Below, piece by piece: positions 5,599 to 13,031 of a DNA stretch of 13,031 nucleotides. This stretch comes from Chitinophagaceae bacterium (GTDB lineage Bacteria; Bacteroidota; Bacteroidia; Chitinophagales; UBA10324): NCBI GenBank assembly GCA_023251195.1, contig JAHEZG010000066.1:1-13031 (forward strand). Direction: 5' to 3'. The notes beneath the pieces are model-generated. The model had not been told where the DNA came from and made no database searches. It worked only from the letters and a program-made list of their open reading frames with translations. How positions within the stretch are numbered: position 1 is the stretch's first letter; the number at the start of each line of letters is the position of its first letter. A program made the position numbers and the translations under genes.

Positions 5599-6765
5599 TT
5601 AAAATTGATTTATAAAAATATCAAACGCTTTTACAAAAACCGGTTTATACCAAACTGCAATGTGATCGTGCGATGCATAGTAGTATGAAGGGAAAAGAAA
5701 ACACACCAATGCACACAACAATAAAATTTTCCGTAAATCAACTTGCGAAATTTTTTCAGCAAGAATTGAAACAGCAATAAAAATTACCGGAAAAATATAT
5801 CCTGCGCTCTTGGTAATATCATGAACTGAAAATGCGGCAAGCATTATTACAGCCATCATTCCGATTAAAGAAAATGCAGTCCAGTATTTTTTTTGGGTAA
5901 ATAAAAAAATCATACAAACAATAATCAGTAACCAAAATCCTTCGAGGGCTGACCAGAGTCCTAGTCCCATTGCGCCTGTTGCACTAAGTAATACATCAAC
6001 ACCGACTTCTTTAAACGGAATCGATAAGCTGCCATACTTCATCAATAAAAATCTTCCGATTGAGTAAAACAAAAGCGCCAGAATTACCACTGCTGATTTT
6101 TTTTCGATTTTCAACAATGAGCTGAAAGAAAATCCCGATACTTTTGTTTCATTGAATTTCCACCATAAAAAAATTAATATGCTTCCAAGAATTGCCCGCT
6201 CATCAGTCCATGCTGCAAAAAATATAAAAATGAAAATCAGAATTGCATTGGTATAAAACATTGCAAGTACAAAAAACAAGTAAGCAAATACATCAAACCA
6301 TGCATTGTTATCGGTAAACCCTGAGTGACCATTGTATATAAAAGTTAAGCCAACCAAACCAAGCAAAGCAATTACTTTATCCCTGGTTATTTTCTCAAAT
6401 AACAATAATGCGAAGAACAGAAAAACAACATTCAATATCCACTCAAAAACAATAACAGTATAATTATTCAGGTGAAAAAATTTTGAAATGACCGGAACTG
6501 TTAATCGAAAAGTTCGCTTGGCAGCATTTGAACCTTCAGAAAAATGAAGTGGTGTGAGTGGATGTTGCTTCTGCTGATTGAACGCCTGCCATCCTTTTAT
6601 TTCACTGAAAGTTTTTTCGTAGCCACTGAATTGCGGCGAAGCAAGCAACACAGAAAGAAAAGTCAGGCATACAACTGATTTAATTTTCCAGTTGTCCGTG
6701 TCGGTAAATTTTTCAATTCGTCCGATTATGTTTTCATAAATAGTTGAAATACTCAGAACGGACAT
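5599..6765 (-). CDS. Polytopic inner-membrane protein, function unknown
   Basis: A 388-residue protein with about nine or ten hydrophobic helices: for example SVVCLTFLSVLLAS near 30, FEWILNVVFLFFALLLFE near 107, FAYLFFVLAMFY near 160, AVVILALLFYSIGRFLLM near 225, WLLIIVCMIFLF near 280, and KILLLCALVCFLF near 345. A ~60-residue loop after the first helix is polar, with FSEGSNAAKRTFRLTVP. WTDERAIL is a charged turn between helices. The shape is like GT-C glycosyltransferases or polymerase-like cell-envelope proteins, but I see no clear catalytic motif and do not assign one. It lies 56 bp downstream of the TonB-C-domain gene and near a glycosyltransferase gene on the same strand, which suggests an envelope role. 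ATG 6765 is the start. Confidence 0.7.
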   Translation of the reverse strand: MSVLSISTIYENIIGRIEKFTDTDNWKIKSVVCLTFLSVLLASPQFSGYEKTFSEIKGWQAFNQQKQHPLTPLHFSEGSNAAKRTFRLTVPVISKFFHLNNYTVIVFEWILNVVFLFFALLLFEKITRDKVIALLGLVGLTFIYNGHSGFTDNNAWFDVFAYLFFVLAMFYTNAILIFIFIFFAAWTDERAILGSILIFLWWKFNETKVSGFSFSSLLKIEKKSAVVILALLFYSIGRFLLMKYGSLSIPFKEVGVDVLLSATGAMGLGLWSALEGFWLLIIVCMIFLFTQKKYWTAFSLIGMMAVIMLAAFSVHDITKSAGYIFPVIFIAVSILAEKISQVDLRKILLLCALVCFLFPSYYYASHDHIAVWYKPVFVKAFDIFINQF

Positions 6766-6821
6766 TGTGCAATGGACTTTGCTGAAAGGATTTTATTGAA
6801 TCAAATGTAAAATTGAAAATG

Positions 6822-7262
6822 CTATTTTTTGTTTTCAGGAATGATGGTATAGGTAATTTTAGTTTCAGCGACTGAATTTTTTGCCTGAGCAATTTGATAA
6901 TTAATTTTCAATTCTGATTTTTCCGATATAACCAAAGCAGTATTAAGATGAAAATTAATGATTATCGATTTATGAAAAACCACATGCAACCCCTGGTATT
7001 TTTTCTTTTCGTATCGTAACATTTTTACCAATCTTATTGCTTCCTCATCGCATCCATTTCCTATTCCATGTTTTATTTTTGCTTCAAGAACTTTTCCAAA
7101 AACATCAACCGTGTATTCAACGGCAACAGCGCCTTCTGTTTTATTTTTTATTGCCTCATCAGGATATTTAAGATTGTTGCGGATGAATTCATCCATTGCC
7201 GCTTTACCACCGGCATAACCGGGTTGTTTCACCAATTTTTCCGGTTTCGATTTTCTTTTCAA
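6822..7262 (-). CDS. Short TonB C-terminal-domain protein lacking a membrane anchor
   Basis: About 146 residues. The TonB C-terminal (energy transducer) fold is recognisable from PGYAGGKAAMDEFI (14-27) through LKYPDEAI, then GAVAVEYTVDVFGKVLEAKI and the GNGCDEEAIRLVK helix to ~90. The final ~50 residues are an extra beta-like tail. TonB proteins normally have an N-terminal transmembrane helix and a proline-rich spacer. Both are missing here, so coupling to ExbBD in the usual way is doubtful. No ATG fits: the first in-frame ATG (7196) would cut the conserved PxYxGG. TTG 7262 or GTG 7232 are candidates, and the frame stays open up to the end of the glycosyltransferase gene. It may be truncated at the N-terminus. 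It lies 43 bp downstream of the glycosyltransferase gene. Confidence 0.75.
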   Translation of the reverse strand: MKRKSKPEKLVKQPGYAGGKAAMDEFIRNNLKYPDEAIKNKTEGAVAVEYTVDVFGKVLEAKIKHGIGNGCDEEAIRLVKMLRYEKKKYQGLHVVFHKSIIINFHLNTALVISEKSELKINYQIAQAKNSVAETKITYTIIPENKK

Positions 7263-7305
7263 TTCAAAGTATAATTTAATAGTTGCATCTGAATTTCCGA
7301 TTGCT

Positions 7306-8115
7306 TTACCATTTAAAACGGCGCAGCATTTTTTTTAATAACAAAACTGAATTTAAATAAAATACTTTAAGTGAATAAGCTGTGCCCGGATAGATTTCTT
7401 TACTATCTATTCCAAATTCCGTCAATATGTTTTTGCTGTAAATAAATTTATCTGCATTCATGTGGTTGAGTAAATTTTTTCCATGAATTAATTGCAACCA
7501 CAAAATTGAACCGGTTATTTTTTCTACTTCACACACACCGGCCCATTGATTATGAATTCTGCTGAAAACAGTTTTGAAATTTTCTGTGCTTTCAATTAAA
7601 CTAACAAAGGGCGAATAGGTTGTTTTATATTTTGAAATTAAAAAGTAAGGTTCGGTTTGCAAACAGATTCCAACTTCCGGATCAACTATGCATGTTTCTT
7701 GTTTAGCAAAACGGTTTTGAACGGCATGAATAAAATCGCGGTGAAGTGCATCATCACTATCGAGTCTTGATGAAATAACAAATTCGGTGTCCTTTTCAAA
7801 GTGTTTCTTCATATCAGTTTTCATTTCCTCTTTTATTAATTCCATTTCTGATAGAAACCTGGGTTGAAAATTTTTGTATTCTGATTTCATTTTTTCAATG
7901 TCTTTCATAATAAAATCCGGAGATTTTGTATCAAAATACACCAGCCAAATAAAATTTTGATTGACTTGATTTTTAATGGAAGGAAAGCAATATTGACGGA
8001 ATACCTCTAATCGATGTTGCTGCCATTCATTGGTTAATACATCTTCATTATTTTTTGTTTTATCCCAATAAGTAGTTCGCAGATTAAATCTTGTAATAAT
8101 AAAGTGCTTGAACAT
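7306..8115 (-). CDS. Putative rhamnosyltransferase-type glycosyltransferase (GT-A fold)
   Basis: 269 residues. The start MFKHFIITRFNLRT is typical of the putative rhamnosyltransferase family (Rhamno_transf type). The DXD-like sugar-nucleotide and metal site is seen as SSRLDSDDALHRDFI. An NFIWLVYFD strand ahead of it fits the GT-A nucleotide-binding half. The ATG at 8115 is preferred. The longer reading from TTG 8190 would add 25 residues (NFFLPQFINTFHPRV...) that do not look like the family. It probably adds a sugar to a cell-surface glycan; the donor and acceptor are unknown. The gene is the first of a minus-strand set running into the TonB-C protein and the membrane protein. It is divergent from the large secreted protein gene across a 172-bp spacer. 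Confidence 0.8.
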   Translation of the reverse strand: MFKHFIITRFNLRTTYWDKTKNNEDVLTNEWQQHRLEVFRQYCFPSIKNQVNQNFIWLVYFDTKSPDFIMKDIEKMKSEYKNFQPRFLSEMELIKEEMKTDMKKHFEKDTEFVISSRLDSDDALHRDFIHAVQNRFAKQETCIVDPEVGICLQTEPYFLISKYKTTYSPFVSLIESTENFKTVFSRIHNQWAGVCEVEKITGSILWLQLIHGKNLLNHMNADKFIYSKNILTEFGIDSKEIYPGTAYSLKVFYLNSVLLLKKMLRRFKW

Positions 8116-8232
8116 TTTTGCTGTGATTAAAACACGCGGGTGAAAAGTATTTATGAATTGCGGTAAAAAAAAATTACGCGCTAGCTTCAATTTATTTATC
8201 GACCAATTATTTCTTTATATTGTGTAAATCAA

Positions 8233-8262
8233 TTGGCTCTATTTTTCAGCCAGCTAATTTTT
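8233..8262 (+). promoter_or_regulatory. Candidate Bacteroidota-type promoter for the large secreted protein gene
   Basis: A TTG at 8233-8235 (-33 type) is followed after 19 bases by TAATTTTT at 8255-8262, which matches 7 of 8 positions of the Bacteroidota -7 box TAnnTTTG. Transcription would start near 8267-8270, about 20 bases before the ATG. The spacer DNA is AT-rich, so chance matches are possible. Confidence 0.35.
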
Positions 8263-8287
8263 AAAAGAAATAACAATACCGAAACCC

Positions 8288-10537
8288 ATGAAAAAAACAA
8301 TTTCAATTATTTGTGGTATTCTCATTCTGTTATGCTTAGAAAAAACAAATACATTAGCCACTCATGCGTCTGGTTCTGATTTAACTTATCGTTGGATTTC
8401 AGGAAACCAATATGAATTAACCGTTAATTTTTATCGAAATTGTGAAGGCGTTCAAGCACCAAGTACGGTTACAATTAATGTGCGATCGGTTAGCAGCGGA
8501 CAAAATTTTAATATCACACTGAATCAGATTTCAAATACAGGTCAGGAAATTACTTTCCCTTGCAATCCAACTTCCACATCATGCAATGGCGGAGTAAATC
8601 CCGGTATTCAACAATATACTTATCGTGATAGCGTAACACTGCCACTGCAATGTGTTGATTGGGTTTTCAGTTATTCAATTTGTTGCCGGCATTGTTCAAT
8701 CAGCACCATCACCAATCAGGTAAATTGCAATAATTCCGCTACCGGAAATGCCATGTATGTGGAGGCATTATTAAACAATATAGCAGGTAATCAAAACAGT
8801 TCGCCAACTTTTACAAATGTTCCGGTCTCTTTTATATTCTGGAATCAACCAGCGGTATTTAATCATGGCGCGGTTGATATTGATGGCGACTCGTTGGTTT
8901 ATTCTTTCATTGCTCCAAAAAGAAGTGCAACTGTTGATGTCGGTTTTTTGGCCGGGTTCAGCTCAGCAAGTTGGTTAACTTCAAATCCGGCGGTTACCAT
9001 TAATTCTGTAACCGGAGATTTATCAATGACACCAACGCTGCTCGGTGAAGTAGCTGTTTGTGCGGTATTGGTACAGGAATACAGAAACGGAATTTTAATT
9101 GGAAGTGTTATTCGCGATATGAATTTCTGGGTGAAGGAGTGCGGAACAAATTTTCTTCCAAGTGCATCGGGAATGGATGGAACAGCAAATTTTTCTGCAG
9201 TGATCTCAGAAGGTACTCCATTTTGTTTTGTAATTAATTCAAATGATCAGAACAATAATCAGCAGATTACAATGAATTCTAATGCGCTTTTGTCAATTCC
9301 GGGTTCCGCTTTTACAGTAGTTAATCAAGGTGGAATAAGTCCGGATTTTCCGATGGGAACTTTTTGCTGGACTCCACTGGTTGGCGATGCACGATCTCAA
9401 CCTTATACATTTACGGTTACTGTATTTGATGATAATTGTGATTACAATACTTTTCAAACTTATTCATTTAGTATAGTTGTAATTGATTCAGCTCAAAGTA
9501 ATTTAAATGTATCATCCATTTCTTCCCCTACAATTTGCAATGGCCAAAGCAATGGATTCATTGATTTAATTTCAGCAGGCGGCACAATGCCATATTCATT
9601 TCAATGGAACAATGGCGAAACCAATGAAGATATTTCTGGTATTACTGCCGGGGTTTATTCTGTAACTGTAACTGATGCTTCCGGAAACACAAGTGATAAT
9701 TCAGTAACCATTGCAGAGTATCCTCCGGTAACAGTTTTAATTTCTACATCCGATTCAATAACTTTTTGCACAGGAACTTTATTGAATTTATCAGTGAATG
9801 CATTTGAATCCTATTTATGGAACAATGCTGAAACAACTTCTTCAATTATGGTGAATGCCGGAGGAACATATAGTGTAACAGTAACAGATGCGAATAACTG
9901 CACAGGTTCCAATTCTGAAATCATTATTGAAAATTCACCAACAACCAATACAATTCAGCAGTCTGCTTGCGATAGTTTTTCATTGAACTCACAGACTTTT
10001 TATACAAGTGGAATTTATTTTCAAACGCTGATTAATTCGGATGGGTGCGATAGTACAATCATCTTGAATTTAAACATCAGTGTTGCAACGGTTTCAATTG
10101 TGCAATTAAATGACACACTTCATTCATCCACTTTTGCATCTGCCTATCAATGGTATTTGAATGGAACTGCAATAAACGGTGCAACTGCGCAATCGTACAC
10201 TCCTGATCAGAATGGAAATTATACTTTAGAGATAATTGATGTGAACGGATGCATTGGCTTATCTAATTCAATTGAAATTATCAATGTTGGATTTGATATT
10301 GATTTACACAACGAATTATTTTTTGTCATGAATTCGAATCCATGTACAAAATGCGAAATCCTTGGCAATGCAATTTCTTCAGATTTAGTAGTTTCAGATT
10401 TAGTGGGAAGAATTATTGTTGTTGACTTATCAAAAATTTACAACGGATATGCAATAAACTTTTTGAATGATACAAAAGGTTTCTTTTTTATAATGAATAA
10501 AAAAACAGCAAAGGTTTTAAAGTTTGTTCGAGAATAA
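8288..10537 (+). CDS. Large secreted adhesin-like protein with SprB-type repeat and type IX secretion C-terminal domain
   Basis: 749 residues. A Sec signal peptide comes first (MKKTISIICGILILLCL, cleavage near THA). The N-terminal part opens HASGSDLTYRWISGNQYELT and NFYRNCEGVQAP, a conserved start in large Bacteroidota surface proteins. It is cysteine-rich through CVDWVFSYSICCRHC and includes a DIDGDSLVY calcium-binding-like turn near 200. Around 412-478 is a SprB-type repeat (CNGQSNGFIDLISAGGTMPY ... ITAGVYSVTVTDASGN). A second PKD/Ig-like unit follows (WNNAETTSS...YSVTVTDANNC), then another near 620-660. The last ~70 residues (MNSNPCTKCEI ... GFFFIMNKKTAKVLKFVRE) match the pattern of a type A type IX sorting domain, though it is weak and lacks the usual PNP. 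Export across the outer membrane by the type IX system is inferred. It is monocistronic, with a divergent glycosyltransferase upstream and a terminator ~150 bp downstream. Confidence 0.85.
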   Translation: MKKTISIICGILILLCLEKTNTLATHASGSDLTYRWISGNQYELTVNFYRNCEGVQAPSTVTINVRSVSSGQNFNITLNQISNTGQEITFPCNPTSTSCNGGVNPGIQQYTYRDSVTLPLQCVDWVFSYSICCRHCSISTITNQVNCNNSATGNAMYVEALLNNIAGNQNSSPTFTNVPVSFIFWNQPAVFNHGAVDIDGDSLVYSFIAPKRSATVDVGFLAGFSSASWLTSNPAVTINSVTGDLSMTPTLLGEVAVCAVLVQEYRNGILIGSVIRDMNFWVKECGTNFLPSASGMDGTANFSAVISEGTPFCFVINSNDQNNNQQITMNSNALLSIPGSAFTVVNQGGISPDFPMGTFCWTPLVGDARSQPYTFTVTVFDDNCDYNTFQTYSFSIVVIDSAQSNLNVSSISSPTICNGQSNGFIDLISAGGTMPYSFQWNNGETNEDISGITAGVYSVTVTDASGNTSDNSVTIAEYPPVTVLISTSDSITFCTGTLLNLSVNAFESYLWNNAETTSSIMVNAGGTYSVTVTDANNCTGSNSEIIIENSPTTNTIQQSACDSFSLNSQTFYTSGIYFQTLINSDGCDSTIILNLNISVATVSIVQLNDTLHSSTFASAYQWYLNGTAINGATAQSYTPDQNGNYTLEIIDVNGCIGLSNSIEIINVGFDIDLHNELFFVMNSNPCTKCEILGNAISSDLVVSDLVGRIIVVDLSKIYNGYAINFLNDTKGFFFIMNKKTAKVLKFVRE

Positions 10538-10686
10538 AAAGTCTGAATTTTAATTTGCTGATTTAGAATTTAATAACCTAATGGCATAAAAAATTATGCA
10601 AACATTGTGTCACACTTTCGGAGTTAATTTTACTTGCTTTTATTTTTTTATAATCATTTGATCCATTGCGGATTCATTCCAAAATA

Positions 10687-10720
10687 AAAAAACCACTCTC
10701 AAAACTGAGAATGGTTTTTT
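10687..10720. terminator. Bidirectional intrinsic terminator between the secreted protein gene and rpsN
   Basis: Arms AAAAAACCA (10687-10695) and TGGTTTTTT (10712-10720) form 9 pairs, then a C/A mismatch, then TCTC with GAGA (4 pairs) around the loop AAAACT. A U-run is present on either strand. It lies ~150 bp after the secreted protein's stop and ~63 bp after the rpsN stop, so it can end both convergent transcripts. Confidence 0.85.
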
Positions 10721-10782
10721 AGTATTTCTGAAAACTGTTACTTGTAAATAACAGATAACTTTCAACTTTTAACATATTTTCT

Positions 10783-11052
10783 TTACCAACTTGATTTAGT
10801 CAATCCCGGAATTTTTCCGAAAAGGGCTAACTGGCGGAACATCTGGCGCGATAATCCAAACTGACGAATGTATCCGCGTGAACGACCGGAGATAGCGCAA
10901 CGATTGTGCTTGCGAATTTTTGATGAGTTCTTCGGAAGTTTATCCAATCCTACTAAATCGCCCGAAGCTTTTAACTCGGCACGCTTTGCAGCATACTTTG
11001 CCACCATTCTTTCACGCTTTCTTTCTCTGGCTTTTACTGATTCTTTTGCCAT
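10783..11052 (-). CDS. rpsN: Small ribosomal subunit protein S14 (zinc-free short form)
   Basis: 89 residues, the normal length of the zinc-independent S14. It opens MAKESVKARERKRERMVAKY and carries HNRCAISGRSRGYIRQFGLS before the end KIPGLTKSSW. The paired CxxC zinc motifs of the other S14 type are absent. S14 binds 16S rRNA in the head of the 30S subunit. The gene begins one base after the rplE stop codon, so the two are probably translationally coupled. Unusually, it is the last gene here: rpsH, which normally follows, is replaced by a terminator and a convergent gene. Confidence 0.97.
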   Translation of the reverse strand: MAKESVKARERKRERMVAKYAAKRAELKASGDLVGLDKLPKNSSKIRKHNRCAISGRSRGYIRQFGLSRQMFRQLALFGKIPGLTKSSW

Positions 11053-11053
11053 A

Positions 11054-11623
11054 TTAATTCTGTTCTGTTTTTAAACTTTTAAATGGTAATCCTAATTCTT
11101 TCAAAAGAGCAAATGCTTCTGCATCTGTATTGGCTGAAGTCACGAAGGTGATATCCATTCCATTCATGTGCGTTACTTTATCAATATCAATTTCAGGGAA
11201 AATGATTTGTTCGGTAATGCCGAGGGTGTAATTGCCTCTGCCATCGAAACTCTTTTCGTTCACACCTTTAAAATCTCGAACGCGTGGAAGTGCAACAGAG
11301 AAAAGACGATCCATGAATTCATACATGCGGTCACCTCTTAAAGTTACTCTCACACCAACACCCACTCCTACTCTCAGTTTGAAATTAGAAATATCTTTTT
11401 TTGATTTTGTTGCCATCGCTTTCTGACCGGTAATGGTGGTCATTTCAGTTACTGCAACATCAATCATCTTTTTGTCAGAAGTAGCTTTACCAACGCCCTG
11501 GTTGATTGCAATCTTAGTGATCTTAGGCACCTGCATTACACTGGTGTAGCTGAACTGCTTCATCATTGCAGGAACAACCTGATCCTTGTACTTCTTTTTT
11601 AAACGGGCAACATATCCTTCCAT
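11054..11623 (-). CDS. rplE: Large ribosomal subunit protein L5
   Basis: 189 residues and complete. L5 binds 5S rRNA and contacts the 30S head (bridge B1b). The family marks are VPKITKIAINQGVGKA near the N-terminus, TGQKA, then RMYEFMDRLFSVALPRVRDF, the highly conserved KSFDGRGNYTLGI and EQIIFPEID. One segment is odd: where most bacterial L5 proteins read [YM]-P-I-G before the basic strand, this one reads VGVGVGVRVTLRG, so the proline is lost. The reading frame is clean, so it is a substitution rather than a frameshift. A 28-bp gap separates it from rplX upstream. Confidence 0.97.
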   Translation of the reverse strand: MEGYVARLKKKYKDQVVPAMMKQFSYTSVMQVPKITKIAINQGVGKATSDKKMIDVAVTEMTTITGQKAMATKSKKDISNFKLRVGVGVGVRVTLRGDRMYEFMDRLFSVALPRVRDFKGVNEKSFDGRGNYTLGITEQIIFPEIDIDKVTHMNGMDITFVTSANTDAEAFALLKELGLPFKSLKTEQN

Positions 11624-11651
11624 GATTTCCTTTTTTCTTTTTTAGGAATTG

Positions 11652-12002
11652 TTATTTGATTTCAACTCCGGATTTTTTTGCAACTCGGGTAACCTTACCG
11701 TTTTCGCGTTTGCGACCGATGCGGGTAGCTGCTCCTCCTTTAGGATCAACCAAAGCGATATTTGAAATATGCACTTTAGCTTCCTTCTTTACTATGCCTC
11801 CGTTTGGGGTTTTAGCATCAGGTTTTGTATGGCGCGAAACAATGTTCACCCCTTCAACCAAAGCACGCATTTCAATTGGCAGTACTTCAATCACACGACC
11901 TTTTTTTCCTTTATCATCACCGGCGAGCATAATGACCATATCGCCTTTGCGGATATGTAACTTCGCCTTGAATCTTTTGGTTTTTGATTTATCTCTTTTC
12001 AT
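11652..12002 (-). CDS. rplX: Large ribosomal subunit protein L24
   Basis: 116 residues, the usual length. The KOW motif is seen at KLHIRKGDMVIMLAGDDKGK with GRVIEVLP following, then NIVSRHTKPDAKTPNGGIV. The end AATRIGRKRENGKVTRVAKK is typical. L24 initiates 50S assembly on 23S rRNA near the tunnel exit. It starts three bases after the rplN stop, so coupling is likely. Confidence 0.97.
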   Translation of the reverse strand: MKRDKSKTKRFKAKLHIRKGDMVIMLAGDDKGKKGRVIEVLPIEMRALVEGVNIVSRHTKPDAKTPNGGIVKKEAKVHISNIALVDPKGGAATRIGRKRENGKVTRVAKKSGVEIK

Positions 12003-12005
12003 TTT

Positions 12006-12374
12006 CTACAAAACTTCAGGGGCTAATGAAATAATTTTCATGTATTGTTTTTCGCGCAACTCTCTTGCTACAGGGCCAAAGATGCGGGTTCCGCGTGGTT
12101 CGTTTGAATCGTTGAGCAACACAACTGCATTGTCGTCGAAACGAATGTAAGAACCATCCTTGCGGCGAATACGGTTTTTAACTCGAACGATTACTGCTTT
12201 TGTAACTGTTCCTTTTTTTACGGCACCGGCTGGTATTGCATCTTTAACAGTAACAACAACAGTATCGCCAATGCTCGCATAACGCTGGTGAGCGTGTCCG
12301 AGAATGCGGATAACGAGCACTTCTTTTGCTCCGCTATTATCTGCTACATTCAATCTTGATTCTGTCTGTACCAT
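12006..12374 (-). CDS. rplN: Large ribosomal subunit protein L14
   Basis: 122 residues, exactly the common length. It begins MVQTESRLNVADNSGAKEVL and carries GDTVVVTVKDAIPAG, DNAVVLLND and RGTRIFGPVARELREKQYMK, all near-invariant in L14. It contacts 16S helix 14 at bridge B8 and binds the silencing factor RsfS. A 68-bp gap, the longest in this ribosomal block, separates it from rpsQ; nothing clearly regulatory is seen in it. Confidence 0.98.
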   Translation of the reverse strand: MVQTESRLNVADNSGAKEVLVIRILGHAHQRYASIGDTVVVTVKDAIPAGAVKKGTVTKAVIVRVKNRIRRKDGSYIRFDDNAVVLLNDSNEPRGTRIFGPVARELREKQYMKIISLAPEVL

Positions 12375-12442
12375 TTTCTTTCTTCTTTTGAATCTGTTGT
12401 TTTATTCACCATTCCACCAAGGGCAGAGAGTAAAGAATTTTT

Positions 12443-12700
12443 TTATTTCGCTTTTTCGATGATAGTAACCAAACGCCATCTTTTTGTTTTACTCAATGGG
12501 CGTGTTTCTTCAATTGTAACAGTGTCACCGATTCCGCACTCGTTCTTTTCATCGTGAGCATGAAATTTAGTTGACTTTTTCAAATACTTACCATACTTCG
12601 GGTGCATTACTTTACGCTCCACACTTACAGTGATGGTTTTATTCATCTTGCTACTGGTTACAAGCCCATTCCGGGTTTTTCTTAATTTCCTATCTTCCAT
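12443..12700 (-). CDS. rpsQ: Small ribosomal subunit protein S17
   Basis: 85 residues. The OB-fold family pattern is clear: RKTRNGLVTSSKMNKTITVS, HPKYGKYLKKSTKFHAHDE, and GDTVTIEETRPLSKTKRWRL. S17 is a primary binder of 16S rRNA. The stop is followed by rplN after 68 bp. The start lies nine bases after the rpmC stop. Confidence 0.97.
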   Translation of the reverse strand: MEDRKLRKTRNGLVTSSKMNKTITVSVERKVMHPKYGKYLKKSTKFHAHDEKNECGIGDTVTIEETRPLSKTKRWRLVTIIEKAK

Positions 12701-12709
12701 TGTTCCGGA

Positions 12710-12922
12710 TTATTTAATTGTTGATTTCTTAGCACGGTTTGCTGTCTCATGTGTCATGCTCGCGATTTCTCTGCGCAGGTGACGAATCACCATCGGGTTT
12801 TCCAATGGAGTTACTGTATGATTGAAATGCAAACGCTGCAATCTTGTTTTATCTTCCGCCAGTTTCGATTTCAGATCTGCATCTGACATATCGTGGAGGT
12901 TTAATTTTACTTGTTTAGCCAT
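12710..12922 (-). CDS. rpmC: Large ribosomal subunit protein L29
   Basis: 70 residues, slightly longer than the E. coli protein by a basic C-terminal tail. The two-helix hairpin is recognisable: LHDMSDADLKSKLAEDKTRL, then NPMVIRHLRREIASMTHE. L29 lies at the nascent-chain exit and helps dock SRP and trigger factor with L23. It follows rplP after 20 bp. Confidence 0.96.
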   Translation of the reverse strand: MAKQVKLNLHDMSDADLKSKLAEDKTRLQRLHFNHTVTPLENPMVIRHLRREIASMTHETANRAKKSTIK

Positions 12923-12942
12923 TGTTGCTTACTGTTTATTTA

Positions 12943-13031
12943 TCAGGCTTTGTATTCGCGACTAATAATGAATTTGGTTTTGATCGGAAGTTTCTGAGCT
13001 GCCAGCATCATTGCTTCTCGCGCAATTAACA
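12943..13031 (-). CDS. rplP: Large ribosomal subunit protein L16, C-terminal end (partial, runs off the window)
   Basis: Twenty-eight codons and a TGA stop are present; the rest lies beyond the window edge. The translation ends REAMMLAAQKLPIKTKFIIS and then REYKA, which fits the L16 C-terminus (LAAxKLPIKTxF). Its position directly before rpmC is the standard S10-operon order. The last two bases of the window belong to an incomplete codon. Confidence 0.93.
   Translation of the reverse strand, partial: LIAREAMMLAAQKLPIKTKFIISREYKA

Noticed and set aside
11656..12150. 164-residue plus-strand open frame across rplX and rplN
   Set aside because: It is an antisense shadow of two unmistakable ribosomal protein genes.

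Overview
The window reads as chromosomal DNA of a member of the Bacteroidota, perhaps near Chitinophagales or Sphingobacteriia. The support is a SusC-style TonB-dependent receptor with an N-terminal carboxypeptidase-regulatory-like domain, a secreted adhesin-like protein with a SprB-type repeat and a type IX-like C-terminal domain, Bacteroidota-style lipoproteins, low GC, and an S10/spc ribosomal protein operon with a zinc-free short S14.

Layout. (1) 1-1312: a coiled-coil/winged-helix protein with five 14-residue tandem repeats, then a DUF559 (PD-(D/E)XK-like) nuclease gene, GC-rich palindromes, and a detached copy of the 3' tail of a winged-helix gene like the first one. (2) 1429-1863, minus: a small lipoprotein. 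(3) 1988-3037: a detached 3' tail of a TonB-dependent receptor gene, then a complete REPIN-RAYT module. The module is an HUH tyrosine transposase gene between two 113-bp composite repeats, each made of two inverted 33-nt palindromes and an inner small palindrome. (4) 3038-8115, minus: the intact receptor, a polytopic membrane protein, a short TonB-C-domain protein and a rhamnosyltransferase-like glycosyltransferase. (5) 8288-10537, plus: a large secreted protein. (6) 10687-10720: a bidirectional terminator. (7) 10783-13031, minus: rpsN, rplE, rplX, rplN, rpsQ, rpmC and the 3' end of rplP.

The most interesting pattern occurs twice. An intact gene is followed at its 3' end by a small nuclease gene with palindromic repeats, and beyond these lies a second, orphan copy of the 3' tail of that gene family. 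One case is winged-helix gene / DUF559 / tail, the other is TonB receptor / RAYT / tail. In the receptor case the two 90-bp tails differ at six bases and encode the same 29 residues. One explanation is a class of insertions that land in a gene's last codons and bring a replacement tail, leaving the target gene functional. Deletion of tandem paralogs down to their tails, or chimeric assembly, are the main alternatives.

A second point is that the ribosomal operon stops after rpsN with a terminator. In most Bacteroidota rpsH, rplF and the rest of the spc cluster follow directly. This is either a real operon split or an assembly join.
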